Source: Pseudomonadota bacterium (GTDB taxonomy: Bacteria; Pseudomonadota; Gammaproteobacteria; Steroidobacterales; Steroidobacteraceae). Taken from it: 36,265 nucleotides of DNA. The stretch covers positions 1 to 36,265 of the forward strand of contig JAFEFN010000016.1 in the NCBI GenBank assembly GCA_018240525.1, given 5' to 3'. The translations under genes and the position numbers were made by a program. The notes below the pieces were generated by a model. It searched no databases, was not told where the DNA came from, and worked only from the letters and a program-made list of their open reading frames with translations. Below, piece after piece: positions 17,254-25,342 of this stretch; position 1 is the stretch's first letter, and every line of letters begins with the position of its first letter.

Positions 17254-18156
17254 ATGAACCGGCGTGAATTGCTGAGCGCAGGAGCGATGATGGCCGCGGC
17301 CACCGTGGCAGGGAAGGCGGGCGCGGCGCCGGCCGGCGCGCTGCAGACACGAGCGATCCCCTCCAGCGGGGAGAACCTGCCGGTCATCGGCCTCGGCACC
17401 TCCGGGCCGTTCGAGGTGGCCGCCACGCCCGCCGCGCGCGCGCCGCTGGCGCAGGTGCTGGAGGCGTTCTTCGCCGCGGGCGCGTGCCTCATCGACACCT
17501 CGCCGATGTATTCCACCGCCGAGGGCGTGCTCGGGGACCTGCTCACCCCCGCCATGCACGCGCGCGCGTTCCTGGCCACGAAGGTGTGGACGCGCGGCGA
17601 GCAGGCGGGCATCGCGCAGATGCAGCGCTCGGCCCAGCTGCTGCACACCCGCAGACTCGATCTGATCCAGGTGCACAACCTGCTCGACCTGGACGTGCAG
17701 CTGCGGACGCTGCACGCCTGGAAAGACGAGGGCCGCGTGCGCTACGTCGGGGTCACGCACTACACGGTGAGCGCTTACCCCGACCTCATCCGCATCCTTG
17801 AGCGCGAGCGGCTGGATTTCGTGCAGTTCAACTACTCACCCGCCACGCGCGAGGCCGAGAAGCGCCTGCTGCCCCTGGCGCAGGAGCGCGGCACCGCCGT
17901 GCTGGTCAACCGTCCCTTCGAGGACGGCGCGCTGTTTGCCCGCGTGCGCAACCAGCCGCTGCCATCCTGGGCGGCCGACGTGGACGCTGCGAGCTGGGGG
18001 CAGCTGGCGCTGAAGTTCATCCTCAGCCACCCCGCCGTGACCTGCATCATCCCCGCCACCGGGAAGCTGGCGCACCTGGAGGACAACCTCGCCGGGGGAC
18101 GCGGCCGCCTGCCGGATGCGGCGCAGCGCGCGCAAATCGCCCGCCTCTTTTCCTAG
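17254..18156 (+). CDS. Aldo/keto reductase with Tat signal
   Basis: The 300-residue protein begins MNRRELLSAGAMMAAATVAG, a twin-arginine signal, so it should be exported folded to the periplasm. The mature part is a short AKR barrel: catalytic Asp and Tyr in LIDTSPMYS, Lys in FLATKVW, His in LIQVHNLLD. The C-terminal PAVTCIIPATGKLAHLEDNL resembles the NADP-binding end. The open frame extends about 1.1 kb upstream, but only as the shadow of the acyl-CoA dehydrogenase; GGGAG just before the ATG at 17254 supports this start. A periplasmic AKR raises the question of cofactor supply. The stop overlaps that of the convergent hydrolase by three bases. Confidence 0.88.
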   Translation: MNRRELLSAGAMMAAATVAGKAGAAPAGALQTRAIPSSGENLPVIGLGTSGPFEVAATPAARAPLAQVLEAFFAAGACLIDTSPMYSTAEGVLGDLLTPAMHARAFLATKVWTRGEQAGIAQMQRSAQLLHTRRLDLIQVHNLLDLDVQLRTLHAWKDEGRVRYVGVTHYTVSAYPDLIRILERERLDFVQFNYSPATREAEKRLLPLAQERGTAVLVNRPFEDGALFARVRNQPLPSWAADVDAASWGQLALKFILSHPAVTCIIPATGKLAHLEDNLAGGRGRLPDAAQRAQIARLFS

Positions 18157-19436
18157 CCGGCCCGGTCGCGACGCGCCGGCACGCGCAGCCTCAGCTGCGG
18201 CGGCTCGTTCAGGTTCTCCAGGAAAGTGCGCCGCTCATCCGGCTGCAGCGCGGCCCAGTCCACCTTGGCAAGCTGCGTGCGGCGCAGCCGCGCATCGCTG
18301 ATGGTTGCCCGGGCGCGGCCGCGGCTCTTCCAGCGGCGCGGCAACTTCCCGGTGCGGCCGCGCCGCAGCAGGTCCTCGATCGCCGCGGCCACCGCCGCAT
18401 CGCGCGTGAGGTCGCTGTGGGCAACGCGCGCATACAGGCAGTGCGCGCCGGCGGGCGCCGCGCTCGCGGCCGGCACCGTGCCGTCCCCGTCGCGGGTGAG
18501 CGTGTAGAGGAACTGCTCCCCGCGCCGGGTGAGCGCGGTGACCGTCTCCTCACCAACGCCGGCGATCAGCGTGTAGCGCTCGTCCAGCACGCCGAGCCGT
18601 GCGCGGTCGCGTCGCGCCGCCTGCAACAGCCTTGCCCGCGGCCGCGGACCCTGGCGCGGCCAGTGGCGCAGCGACAGCAGCGCCGCAGGACCCGGGCCCT
18701 GCGGCAGCATGTCGTACAGGCTGGGGAAGCTGGTGAACACCTCGGCGGCGAGGCGTTCGGCGCTGGTGGCGGCATCCAGGCGCGCCACCTTGCGCACCAC
18801 CGAGTAGGTGCCGCGCAGCGCCTGCACGGCCGCGAAGGACCCCAGGTGCGGCGTGCCGAGCAGCACGGCACGTTCCACATGGGCGGTACCCGGCTCGTTG
18901 AGCGCGGCCCGTGCCACCAGCCCGCCCATGCTGTGGGCGACCAGTGCCACGCGGGCGCCGGCGACGCCCCGCAGCCGCGCCGCCAGCTGCCGTCCCAGCA
19001 TCGCGACGGGCTGGCGCCAATCGTAGTCATGCGCCTCGACCGCGAAGCCGCGCGCTCGCAGCTGCAGCTTCAGGCGCAGATACGAGCCGAGCACGATCCC
19101 CAGCGGCACGATACGGTCGCGGCCGGGCAGGCGCAGCTCGGCCAGCCGGCCGACCTGGATGTCGAGCGGGTCGAGCCAGAGAATGTCATGCGGGAGTGGT
19201 GCGCTGCGCTCGATGCCCAGCTGCGAGCCCATGATGCCCGGCACCAGGACGACGCGCGGCGCCGCCGCATCGATGCCGCGGCGTTCGGCGCGCCGCGCCA
19301 GCGCGCTCAGCGCGCGGTGCTCGGCGTCCCCGAAGTAAGCGCGCAGCTCGTGGCGGTGCTCACCGCGCGCCAGCCAGCGCTCGATGGCGCCATCGTGGCA
19401 CGCAAAGCGATCGTAGGGGCTGACGTGATCCACCAC
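18153..19436 (-). CDS. LCAT/lipase-like alpha/beta hydrolase
   Basis: The 427-residue cytoplasmic protein has the alpha/beta hydrolase nucleophile elbow AHSMGG (Ser169), a preceding oxyanion-region motif VPGIMGSQLG (residues 65-74) like lecithin:cholesterol acyltransferase-type lipases, LGTPHLGSF, and DGDGTVPAASA, which supplies the acidic residue region of that group; a late His (VAHSDL) may complete the triad. The C-terminal 70 residues are basic. It starts at GTG (19436) or the adjacent GTG three bases in; no clear ribosome site is seen. The substrate is probably an ester or lipid. No signal peptide is seen. The gene upstream on the same strand, the copper chaperone, starts beyond it with a 36-base gap. 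Confidence 0.8.
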   Translation of the reverse strand: MVDHVSPYDRFACHDGAIERWLARGEHRHELRAYFGDAEHRALSALARRAERRGIDAAAPRVVLVPGIMGSQLGIERSAPLPHDILWLDPLDIQVGRLAELRLPGRDRIVPLGIVLGSYLRLKLQLRARGFAVEAHDYDWRQPVAMLGRQLAARLRGVAGARVALVAHSMGGLVARAALNEPGTAHVERAVLLGTPHLGSFAAVQALRGTYSVVRKVARLDAATSAERLAAEVFTSFPSLYDMLPQGPGPAALLSLRHWPRQGPRPRARLLQAARRDRARLGVLDERYTLIAGVGEETVTALTRRGEQFLYTLTRDGDGTVPAASAAPAGAHCLYARVAHSDLTRDAAVAAAIEDLLRRGRTGKLPRRWKSRGRARATISDARLRRTQLAKVDWAALQPDERRTFLENLNEPPQLRLRVPARRDRAG

Positions 19437-19472
19437 GACCGGTTCAGGGCGCGACCGGCCACGGCGCCGGCA

Positions 19473-19907
19473 CTAGGGCGCATCCAGTGGGCGGACCGTC
19501 GCCGTGACGGTGAGGGGGGTGCCGCCGCCGAGATCGAGGATCAGCGGCACATGCTCGCCGGCGGAGAGCGGGTGCACGAGGTCGGTGAGCATGACGTGCG
19601 AGCCGCCCGGGGCCAGGGTCAGCGTCTGCCCGGGAGCGAGTGACAGCTGCCCGTGCGGGCGCATGGTGGCTCGGCCGTTGACGATGTTGCTGTCGTGGAT
19701 CATCGCGCCGCGCGCTGCCGGGGAGCTGACCGACAGGATGGCCACCGTGCGGGGCCCGGGGTTATGCACCGAGAAGTAGGCGGCCGCGACGGTGCTGCCG
19801 GGGACCGCCCGCACCCAGGCGTTGCTGATTTCAAGGGCGGGCGTCGCGCCCTGGGCCAGCCCCGACCAGGACAACACGAGCAGGTACGCAGCGACGACGG
19901 AACGCAT
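19473..19907 (-). CDS. PCuAC periplasmic copper chaperone
   Basis: This 144-residue protein carries Cu(I) in the periplasm for assembly of cytochrome oxidase. The signal peptide is MRSVVAAYLLVLSWSGLAQG, with cleavage near residue 21. The diagnostic H-X10-M-X21-H-X-M pattern is exact: His71, Met82, His104, Met106. The cupredoxin-like core contains NAWVRAVPGSTVAAAYFSV. The open frame extends far upstream but that is the EamA shadow; the ATG at 19907 gives the correct secretion signal. It is divergent from the EamA permease across 84 bases. No SCO1 or cox gene is adjacent. Confidence 0.92.
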   Translation of the reverse strand: MRSVVAAYLLVLSWSGLAQGATPALEISNAWVRAVPGSTVAAAYFSVHNPGPRTVAILSVSSPAARGAMIHDSNIVNGRATMRPHGQLSLAPGQTLTLAPGGSHVMLTDLVHPLSAGEHVPLILDLGGGTPLTVTATVRPLDAP

Positions 19908-19991
19908 GGCGGGTGCGCCGGCTTTCCCACAGGGAGGACCGACGCGAGTATGCCAGACGGGCTGCGCCGTGCCCGTTATGATGCCCGGCCC

Positions 19992-20939
19992 ATGACCACG
20001 CTTGCGACCCCGCGCTCGGAGCCTGCCGCACTCATCGCCCTGTTCGCGGGCGCGCTGGCGATCGGCAGCTCCGGGATCTTCGTGCGCCTGTCGGAAACGG
20101 GGCCGACCGCCACCGCGTTCTGGCGCGGTGCGTTTGCGCTGCCCTTTCTGGCGGTGTGGGTGGTGCTCGAGCGGCGGCGGCGCGCCGCGGCGCGCCAGGC
20201 GAATGCCTCGGTGCGCGACCCGCTGTTCCTGTGGGCCGGCGTGTTCTTTACCGGCGACCTGGCGCTGTGGCACTGGTCGCTGCTGCTCACCTCGATCGCC
20301 GCCTCCACGCTCGAGGCGAACTGCGCACCGCTGCTCGTGAGCGTGTTCGCCTGGCTGCTCTGGGGCGAGCGCCCCCGCCTCGGGTTCGTGCTGTCGCTGG
20401 CGCTGGCCTTCGCCGGCATGCTGCTGATCCTGGCCCCCAAGCTCGGCGGCGGCGGTCACGGCCTGCTCGGGGATGCCCTTGGCCTGGGGACGGCCTGCTT
20501 CTACGCCGCCTACATCATGGTGGTGGCGCGGCTGCGCGCGCGGCACGACACGGGCATCGTCATGTTCGCCAGTACCCTGGTGTTCACCGTGCTGCTGTTG
20601 CCGATCGCGCTGACCCAGAAATTCCTGCCCAGCACCGCGCACGGCTGGTGGCTGCTGGTCGGCTGCGCGCTGTCCGCCCAGGTCATCGGGCAGAGCCTGA
20701 TCGCCTACGCGCTCGCGCACCTGCCGGCGACCTTCAGTGCGGTCGGCCTGTACGTGCAGGTCGTGGCCGCGGCCGGCTACGCCTGGCTGATCCTCGATGA
20801 GCGGCTGGCGCCGATCCAGTTGCTCGGCGGCGCCGTGGTGCTGCTGGCCATCGCCTTCGCGCGCTCGGCACGCCGCACGCTGCCGCCGCTCTCAGCGGGT
20901 GTGGGTGTCCAGCCAGTCGAGGGCCAGCGGCCAGAGTGA
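19992..20939 (+). CDS. EamA/DMT-superfamily permease
   Basis: The 315-residue inner-membrane protein has about ten hydrophobic helices in two EamA repeats, starting with LIALFAGALAIGSSGIFVRL and ALWHWSLLLTSIAASTLEANCAPLL in the first, and LLGDALGLGTACFYAAYIMV and LPATFSAVGLYVQVVAAAGYAWLILDE in the second (segments abbreviated). The family exports amino acids or other small metabolites. The substrate is unknown. The ATG at 19992 is favoured since it places the first helix normally. Its last 48 bases overlap the 3' end of the convergent hydrolase gene. Confidence 0.87.
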   Translation: MTTLATPRSEPAALIALFAGALAIGSSGIFVRLSETGPTATAFWRGAFALPFLAVWVVLERRRRAAARQANASVRDPLFLWAGVFFTGDLALWHWSLLLTSIAASTLEANCAPLLVSVFAWLLWGERPRLGFVLSLALAFAGMLLILAPKLGGGGHGLLGDALGLGTACFYAAYIMVVARLRARHDTGIVMFASTLVFTVLLLPIALTQKFLPSTAHGWWLLVGCALSAQVIGQSLIAYALAHLPATFSAVGLYVQVVAAAGYAWLILDERLAPIQLLGGAVVLLAIAFARSARRTLPPLSAGVGVQPVEGQRPE

Positions 20940-21764
20940 GCGGCGGTGGCGCCCGGCGAAGAAGCCGTGGTGCCCGAGGAAACGCACCCCGGCCTCCTCC
21001 GGCCGCACCCAGCGCTGCTCGATGCGGGCGGCACGGTACGAGCCGAGCAGCGCCGCGACCGCGGCCGGCGTGGCGATCGGGTCGTCCGTGAAATCCAGCG
21101 ACAGCAGCGGACCGCGCACCTCGTGGAAGGCGCAGCGGCCGAGCCGCTCGTCCAGGTCCGGAAAGGGCGCGGCGCTCAGGCACCACTTGCGCCACTGGCG
21201 GAATACCTCCGGGGGCAGCGCCCGTCCCCGCCACGGGCCGCCGTGGGGCACGAAGCCCCGGAGCGCGAGCACCAGCGGCCCGTACAGCAGCCAGAGGGCC
21301 AGCGCGATGCAGCGGAAGTAGAGCGCCTCGCGCCGCCAGTAACCGGTCGAGGCAGCAACCATCACGTGCGCCCGCGCCTGGTTGGCGTTGTCCATGCACC
21401 CGATCAGCTGGCCGCCGACGCTGTGACCGAGCGTGCAGTGCGGCAGTTGCGGGTAGCGCTCGATGAGCCAGCCGAGCGCGGCCGGCATGTCGAGTACCCC
21501 CCAGTCGCTCATCAGCGCCGGCTCCGCGCGCAGCGGGGCGCGCGCCGACCGGCCCGTGCCGCGGTAGTCATAGACGAGCGCGTGGTAGCCGCGCTGCGCG
21601 GCATAGGCGGCGAAGTTCAGGTAGAACTCGCACCCGAAGCCGGTCGCGGCATTCACCACCAGCGTGGCGTGCGCCGTCGCGGAGGCGACCAGCAGGCCGG
21701 ACAGCACGCGCCCGTCGCGCGCCGTGATCTGCACCGGCACGGGCGCCGGCGCGAGTGCACTCAC
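20892..21764 (-). CDS. Alpha/beta hydrolase (COG4757-like), coupled to oxyR
   Basis: The 290-residue hydrolase has nucleophile elbow LGHSVGGQ (Ser115), acidic residue region LDFTDDPIATPAAV, and late His in FLGHHGFFAG. It resembles predicted hydrolases of COG4757 (ITARDG..LSG, VNAATGFGCEFY, VYDYRGTGRS). It starts with GTG at 21764, overlapping the oxyR stop by four bases (GTGA), so it should be translated with OxyR. A hydrophobic stretch around ALYFRCIALALWLLYGPLVL may sit on the membrane. The context suggests a role in peroxide or electrophile stress, for example on oxidised lipid esters; this is inference only. Longer upstream frames are the shadow of oxyR. Confidence 0.85.
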   Translation of the reverse strand: MSALAPAPVPVQITARDGRVLSGLLVASATAHATLVVNAATGFGCEFYLNFAAYAAQRGYHALVYDYRGTGRSARAPLRAEPALMSDWGVLDMPAALGWLIERYPQLPHCTLGHSVGGQLIGCMDNANQARAHVMVAASTGYWRREALYFRCIALALWLLYGPLVLALRGFVPHGGPWRGRALPPEVFRQWRKWCLSAAPFPDLDERLGRCAFHEVRGPLLSLDFTDDPIATPAAVAALLGSYRAARIEQRWVRPEEAGVRFLGHHGFFAGRHRRSLWPLALDWLDTHTR

Positions 21765-22654
21765 TGCGCCTGTTCCGTGATCAGCCTGCACAGGGCCTCG
21801 ATGGCAGGACCGCGCGCGCTGGTCTTGCGCCAGAGCGCGCCGATGTGGCGCACGGGCACCGGCCTGGCGAAGGGCCTCAGCACCACGCCGCGCGCGTTGC
21901 GGTAGGCACCGCGGCCGGCGAGCTCCGGCAGCAGCGTGATGCCGGCGCCGGTGGCCACCATCTGGCGCAGCGTCTCCAGGCTCGTGGCGCGGAAGTCCTG
22001 CTGTTCGCGGATGCCGACACGGCTGCACACTTCCAGCGCCTGGTCGCGCAGGCAGTGCCCTTCCTCGAGCAGCAGCAGCCGTTCATCCTTCAGGTCCGCG
22101 ACCCGCACCGACTCACGCGCGGCCAGCGGGTGCTGCTCGGGCAGGGCGACCACGAAGGCCTCGCGGTACAGCTCGCGCGCCTGCAGGCCCGTCAGGTCCA
22201 CCGGCAGCGCGAGGATGCCGACGTCGAGCTCGCCCGCCCGCAGCTTTTCCAGCATCGGCCCGGTCTGGTACTCGTACAGGCGCAGCTCCAGGCGCGGCAG
22301 GCTCTTGCGCACCAGCGGCGCCACGCGCGGCAGCAGGTACGGGCCGATGGTGGGCAGCAGTGCCACGCGCAGTTTGCCGGCCAGGGGGTCGCGCTGGCTG
22401 CTCGCCAGCGTCACCACCTCGTCGGCGGCCTCGAGGATGCGGCGCGCGCGCGCGACGATTTCCTCTCCCGCCTGCGTCAGCGAGACGTTGTTCGGCGCAC
22501 GCTCCACCAGCTGGATGCCGAGCCCCTGCTCGAGCTTCTGCAGCTGCGCCGAGAGCGTCGGCTGGCTGACGAAGCAGCGCGCCGCGGCCCGGCCGAAGTG
22601 CCGCTCGTCCGCGACCGCCACCAGGTAGCGCAAGTCCTTGAGTTTCAGCTCCAT
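21761..22654 (-). CDS. oxyR: OxyR, peroxide-sensing LysR regulator
   Basis: The 297-residue LysR protein has an N-terminal helix-turn-helix (HFGRAAARCFVSQPTLSAQLQKLE). The redox pair is in EEGHCLRDQALEVC: Cys201 and Cys210, with the same nine-residue spacing and flanking residues as E. coli OxyR Cys199 and Cys208. H2O2 oxidises the pair to a disulfide and switches DNA binding. It is divergent from ahpC-ahpD with 111 bases between, which contains a matching operator. The stop overlaps the GTG of an alpha/beta hydrolase. The link to ahpCD and the intact Cys pair make this a confident OxyR. Confidence 0.95.
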   Translation of the reverse strand: MELKLKDLRYLVAVADERHFGRAAARCFVSQPTLSAQLQKLEQGLGIQLVERAPNNVSLTQAGEEIVARARRILEAADEVVTLASSQRDPLAGKLRVALLPTIGPYLLPRVAPLVRKSLPRLELRLYEYQTGPMLEKLRAGELDVGILALPVDLTGLQARELYREAFVVALPEQHPLAARESVRVADLKDERLLLLEEGHCLRDQALEVCSRVGIREQQDFRATSLETLRQMVATGAGITLLPELAGRGAYRNARGVVLRPFARPVPVRHIGALWRKTSARGPAIEALCRLITEQAQ

Positions 22655-22681
22655 GTGCTGCTTCGGCCCGATTTACCCTGC

Positions 22682-22718
22682 CTATCGGGATCATAAAATC
22701 AATCGATTGGAATTATAG
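22682..22718. promoter_or_regulatory. Candidate OxyR operator between oxyR and ahpC
   Basis: Four tetranucleotides sit at exact 11-base intervals: CTAT (22682), ATAA (22693), CGAT (22704), ATAG (22715), each separated by seven bases. OxyR contacts four ATAG/CTAT-type elements with this spacing over one DNA face. A 10-base palindrome CAATCGATTG (22700-22709) sits in the middle. Position midway between oxyR and ahpC fits control of both. Confidence 0.6.
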
Positions 22719-22765
22719 CGCCCGCGTCGCCATCATCGCCAGCCACCAGAAGAGGAGTTCATTGC

Positions 22766-23305
22766 ATGTCAGGAGTTGGCCGCAAGTTTCCCGAGTTTTC
22801 CCTCACCGGCGTCATTTCCAACGACATGAAGTCGGCGTTCCAGCCCTTCACCCACGAGAGCTTCGCCGGCAAGTGGCAGGTGTTCTTTTTCTGGCCGAAG
22901 GACTTCACCTTCGTGTGCCCGACGGAAATCGCCGCGTTCGGCAAGCTGGACAAGGAGTTCCGCGCGCGCGACGCACAGCTGTTCGGTGCCAGCATCGACA
23001 GCGAGTTCGTGCACCTGGCCTGGCGCCGCGAGAAGGAGGAGCTGAGGAATCTGCCCTTCCCGATGCTCGCGGACATCAAGCGCGAGCTGTCCTCGGCCCT
23101 CGGCATCCTCGACCCGGACGCCGGCGTTGCCCAGCGTGCGACCTTCATCGTCGACCCGCAGGGGGTGATCCGTTTCGTCTACGTGACCGACCTGAACGTC
23201 GGGCGCAACCCCGAGGAAGTGCTGCGCGTCCTGGATGCCCTGCAGACCGACGAGCTGTGTCCCTGCAACTGGCAGGCCGGTGACGACACGCTCAAGGCAG
23301 CCTGA
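22766..23305 (+). CDS. ahpC: AhpC-type peroxiredoxin
   Basis: The 179-residue 2-Cys peroxiredoxin reduces H2O2, organic peroxides and peroxynitrite. Peroxidatic Cys51 is in FTFVCPTEI; C-terminal Cys165 and Cys167 in ELCPCNW supply the resolving thiols, like the three-Cys AhpC of mycobacteria that is reduced by AhpD. This differs from the enteric AhpC that uses AhpF, and no ahpF is seen. GAGGAG lies eight bases before the ATG. It is followed after one base by ahpD and is divergent from oxyR. Confidence 0.94.
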   Translation: MSGVGRKFPEFSLTGVISNDMKSAFQPFTHESFAGKWQVFFFWPKDFTFVCPTEIAAFGKLDKEFRARDAQLFGASIDSEFVHLAWRREKEELRNLPFPMLADIKRELSSALGILDPDAGVAQRATFIVDPQGVIRFVYVTDLNVGRNPEEVLRVLDALQTDELCPCNWQAGDDTLKAA

Positions 23306-23306
23306 C

Positions 23307-23873
23307 ATGGCGACACTGGAGAGCATCCGGGACTCGCTGCCCGGCTATGCGCGTGACCTGGCGCTCAACCTCGGCTCGGTGCTGACGCCCACGGGCGCAC
23401 CGCAGCTGAGCGAGCGGCAGATCTGGTCGGTGGCGCTCGCCGCCGCGGTCGCCACCGGGAACGCCGCCTTCAGCCGCGACATCCAGTCGCTGGCGGTGCA
23501 GCACCTGGACGCCGCGCACGTGAATGCGGCGCACTCGGCCGCCGCGGTCATGGCGATGAACAACGTCTACTACCGCTTCCTGCACCTGGTGCAGGACGCG
23601 GAGTACGCGCAGCTGCCCGCGCGCCTGCGGATGGGCGTCATCGGCGCGCCGGGCATCGCCAAGGCCGACTTCGAGTTGCTCGCCCTGGCGGTCTCGGCGA
23701 TCAACGGCTGCGGCAACTGCATTGCCTCGCACGAACGGGCGCTGCGCCAGCATGGGCTGGAGCGTGAGGCGGTGCAGAGCGCGGTGCGCATCGCCGCCGT
23801 CGTCCACGCGGTGGCGCGCGTGCTGGGCAGCCTCGCCGGCGAGCAGCCGGCGGGCCAGGCCCGGGCGGCGTGA
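23307..23873 (+). CDS. ahpD: AhpD alkylhydroperoxidase/AhpC reductase
   Basis: The 188-residue all-helical CMD-family protein recycles AhpC using lipoylated proteins as electron donor in the mycobacterial system. The proton-relay set is conserved with exact spacing: Glu123, Cys135, Cys138, His142 in NGCGNCIASHE (Glu118, Cys130, Cys133, His137 in M. tuberculosis). The ATG at 23307 is one base after the ahpC stop; the longer frame overlaps ahpC. The pair is a complete peroxide-reducing module. A strong hairpin follows. Confidence 0.95.
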   Translation: MATLESIRDSLPGYARDLALNLGSVLTPTGAPQLSERQIWSVALAAAVATGNAAFSRDIQSLAVQHLDAAHVNAAHSAAAVMAMNNVYYRFLHLVQDAEYAQLPARLRMGVIGAPGIAKADFELLALAVSAINGCGNCIASHERALRQHGLEREAVQSAVRIAAVVHAVARVLGSLAGEQPAGQARAA

Positions 23874-23881
23874 AGTGCGCG

Positions 23882-23920
23882 GGCCCCGCACCGCCGGCTC
23901 TGGAGCGGCGGTGTGGGGCC
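23882..23920. terminator. Long hairpin between convergent ahpD and propeller gene
   Basis: Arms GGCCCCGCACCGCC (23882-23895) and GGCGGTGTGGGGCC (23907-23920) pair over 14 positions with one G-T. No T run follows on either strand, so it may be a bidirectional stabilising or rho-assisted terminator rather than a classical one. Confidence 0.5.
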
Positions 23921-23921
23921 G

Positions 23922-25226
23922 CTACCCGAGCGCGTACAGCTGACCGTCCCAGCTGCCGAAGTAGACGGTGTCACCCTCGATCACCGGGGAGGACAGCACC
24001 GCCCCCACGCCGAGCATCCGCTTCACGCCACTGACCATGTCGTCGTAGAAGAAGTCGCCGAACACCGCCGCGTAGTCGGGCGCGCCCTGCGCGGTGGTCA
24101 GCGCCGCGGCATTCTGCCGGGCGCCCTCCGTCGCGAAGGTCCAGGCGATGCTCTGGTCCTTAAGGTTCAGCACCAGCAGCTTGCCGGCGTGGGAGCCGAT
24201 GTAGAGCCGCTCGCCCGCCAGCGCCGGGGAGGAGAAGAACGGCCAGTGGGGGAAGTTCCACACCTGGCGCGGCGCACCGCTGGCCGCATCGAGCGCATGG
24301 ACCGTGGCGCTGTCGGAGGTCGCGAAGTAGACCACCCCGTCCTTCACCGCCGGGGAGGTGACGACCCAGGAACCCTTGGTGGAGAAGGCCCACCGCTGCT
24401 GGCCGCTGGCCGCATCGAGCGCATACAGGTTCGAGTCCCGGCAGCCGAAGTAGACGATCCCTGCGGCGACGGCCGCCGAGGACTGGATGCCGACCTGGTT
24501 GCCGATGGCGGGGTCTTCGCCGGTCTTGAAGCGCCAGCGCTCGGCACCGCTCTCGGCATCGAGCGCGTAGAAGTAGCTGTCCCAGCTGCCCACGTAGAGG
24601 AGCCCGCCGGCCAGGGCCGGCGAGGCATGCACGACGTTGCCCGTGTGGAACTTCCAGCGCAGCGCACCGGTGGCCGTGCTCAGCGCGTAGACGTTCCCGT
24701 CGCCGCTGCCGAAATAGACGGTCCCGCCGGCGACGACCGGGGAGGACAGGAAGACGTCGAACGGGTCGGGCATCACCTCGGCGGCCGGCTCGGCCCCGTG
24801 CAGGTGCCGGGCGCTGAAGCGCCGCTCGCCCGCGGTGGCGAACTTCCAGGCGAGGGCGCCGGTGGCGGCATCGAGGGCGTAGAAGTTGCCGTCGTAGCTG
24901 CCGACGAAGAGCCGCCCTTCGGCCACCGCCGGCGAGGCGCTGACGCGGCCGCCGGTCGCGAACTTCCAGCGCAGTTCACCGGAGTGCTCGGCCAGCGCGT
25001 ACACCTGGTGGTCCGCGCTGCCGAAGTAGACGGTGCCATCCGCGACGACGGGACTGGAGACGATCGGACCGCCGGCGCGGAAGCTCCATTTCAGGCCGTG
25101 CAGCTCGGGCACCCCGCTGCCCGGATACACCCCGCTGTGTCGCGCATCGGCCCGGAACATGACCGCCTCGGAGGCGCAGGCACTCGCAGCGCCGCCCAGC
25201 AGCAATACGACGACAGGCCATCTCAT
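23922..25226 (-). CDS. Exported PQQ-like beta-propeller protein
   Basis: The 434-residue protein begins MRWPVVVLLLGGAASACASE, a signal peptide. The mature chain has seven to eight repeats of the type SSPVVADGTVYFGSADHQVYAL..(S/T)G.L.W.F, the PQQ/quinoprotein-like blade also found in BamB. Between the third and fourth visible blades is an insertion (about residues 133-162, with RRFSARHLHGAEP). It lacks the catalytic Asp/Glu set and N-terminal region of true alcohol dehydrogenases as far as can be seen, so a binding or scaffold role is more likely than an enzyme. AAGGGAG upstream of 25226 supports the start. A TetR gene lies 116 bases upstream, same strand. Confidence 0.88.
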   Translation of the reverse strand: MRWPVVVLLLGGAASACASEAVMFRADARHSGVYPGSGVPELHGLKWSFRAGGPIVSSPVVADGTVYFGSADHQVYALAEHSGELRWKFATGGRVSASPAVAEGRLFVGSYDGNFYALDAATGALAWKFATAGERRFSARHLHGAEPAAEVMPDPFDVFLSSPVVAGGTVYFGSGDGNVYALSTATGALRWKFHTGNVVHASPALAGGLLYVGSWDSYFYALDAESGAERWRFKTGEDPAIGNQVGIQSSAAVAAGIVYFGCRDSNLYALDAASGQQRWAFSTKGSWVVTSPAVKDGVVYFATSDSATVHALDAASGAPRQVWNFPHWPFFSSPALAGERLYIGSHAGKLLVLNLKDQSIAWTFATEGARQNAAALTTAQGAPDYAAVFGDFFYDDMVSGVKRMLGVGAVLSSPVIEGDTVYFGSWDGQLYALG

Positions 25227-25342
25227 GGAAGACTCCCTTACCGGCATGCGGCAGGGGAAATCATAGGAAATGCCGCGCGCGTGCCGGCCTCGGCCGGTCG
25301 CTCGAACGAGGCGTCCCGGCGAAAGCCTGGCGGTGCGGGGGC

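Noticed and set aside
19473..20720. 415-codon reverse frame extending upstream of the copper chaperone
   Set aside because: Only the last 144 codons form a protein with signal peptide and PCuAC motif; the rest is antisense to the EamA permease.
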